Of a stretch of 53,568 nucleotides of DNA, positions 53,531 through 53,568 are shown in pieces (position 1 is the stretch's first letter; each line of letters starts with the position of its first letter). The stretch spans positions 1-53,568 of the forward strand of contig PKUV01000013.1 of the NCBI GenBank assembly GCA_003131315.1, in the 5' to 3' direction. Under the pieces are notes generated by a model. The model worked only from the letters and a program-made list of their open reading frames with translations, was not told the origin of the DNA and did no database searches. The stretch comes from Acidobacteriaceae bacterium. GTDB lineage: Bacteria > Acidobacteriota > Terriglobia > Terriglobales > Acidobacteriaceae. Position numbers and translations under genes: made by a program.

Positions 53531-53568
53531 CAGCACGGACGGGGACTGTCGTTAGCACATGATATGTC

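Overview
The window looks like chromosomal DNA from a member of the Acidobacteriota (probably Terriglobia, Koribacter-like). This is an inference from GC-rich coding sequence, a CarboxypepD_reg-type TonB receptor, Ig-like/beta-propeller lipoprotein style, and intergenic gaps filled with short-word repeats. No rRNA or tRNA gene, phage, insertion sequence with a transposase, or CRISPR array was seen. About 36 protein genes can be supported.

Region by region. 1-3640: the str operon on the minus strand (rpsL, rpsG, fusA, and the first codons of tuf cut by the window edge), read from a near-consensus promoter at about 3620 through a leader of roughly 375 nt. 3841-6264: a large lipoprotein. 6512-11284: nusB, ribH, and three beta-oxidation/butanoate genes (enoyl-CoA hydratase, 3-hydroxybutyryl-CoA dehydrogenase, thiolase), interrupted by a RelBE-type toxin-antitoxin pair at 8535-9012. 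11449-17557: two large signalling proteins, one with a degenerate GGDEF domain and one an apparently active diguanylate cyclase. 17783-24167: an amino-acid permease, a fumarylacetoacetate-hydrolase-family enzyme, an S41 C-terminal-processing-protease homologue that has lost its catalytic Ser and Lys, and a class A penicillin-binding protein. 24265-30686: a probable RiPP (ribosomally made, modified peptide) cluster with a nucleotidyltransferase-fold protein, ABC exporter, small Cys-containing precursor, Ser/His signal-peptidase-like protein, HPr-kinase-like ATPase, PqqD-like chaperone and radical-SAM/SPASM enzyme. 30701-33481: an HD-GYP/GAF/GGDEF/PilZ cyclic-di-GMP protein. 33908-37003: a TonB-dependent receptor with a small His/Cys-rich exported protein. 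37249-43017: a cysteine-desulfurase-like enzyme, rpiA, an agmatinase/arginase-family enzyme and 2-oxoglutarate dehydrogenase E1. 43131-48112: a coiled-coil protein, a GAF/zinc-ribbon membrane protein, and phoU-phoR-phoB. 48431-52825: tsaD, cca, a TetR regulator and ferredoxin-NADP reductase. 53197-53495: a candidate structured non-coding RNA with its own promoter and terminator.

Two themes run through the window. First, gaps between co-directional genes are repeatedly filled by long imperfect palindromes whose arms are made of an 8-10 bp word repeated in tandem. The word differs from place to place, but the architecture is the same. Second, GC-rich palindromic elements and MITE-like elements have landed next to or inside genes. 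One lies in frame inside cca, one in frame inside the RiPP-cluster peptidase, and one gap has apparently removed any normal start codon from ribH. The RiPP-like cluster is the best candidate for an undescribed system; the candidate RNA and the S41 pseudoprotease are next.
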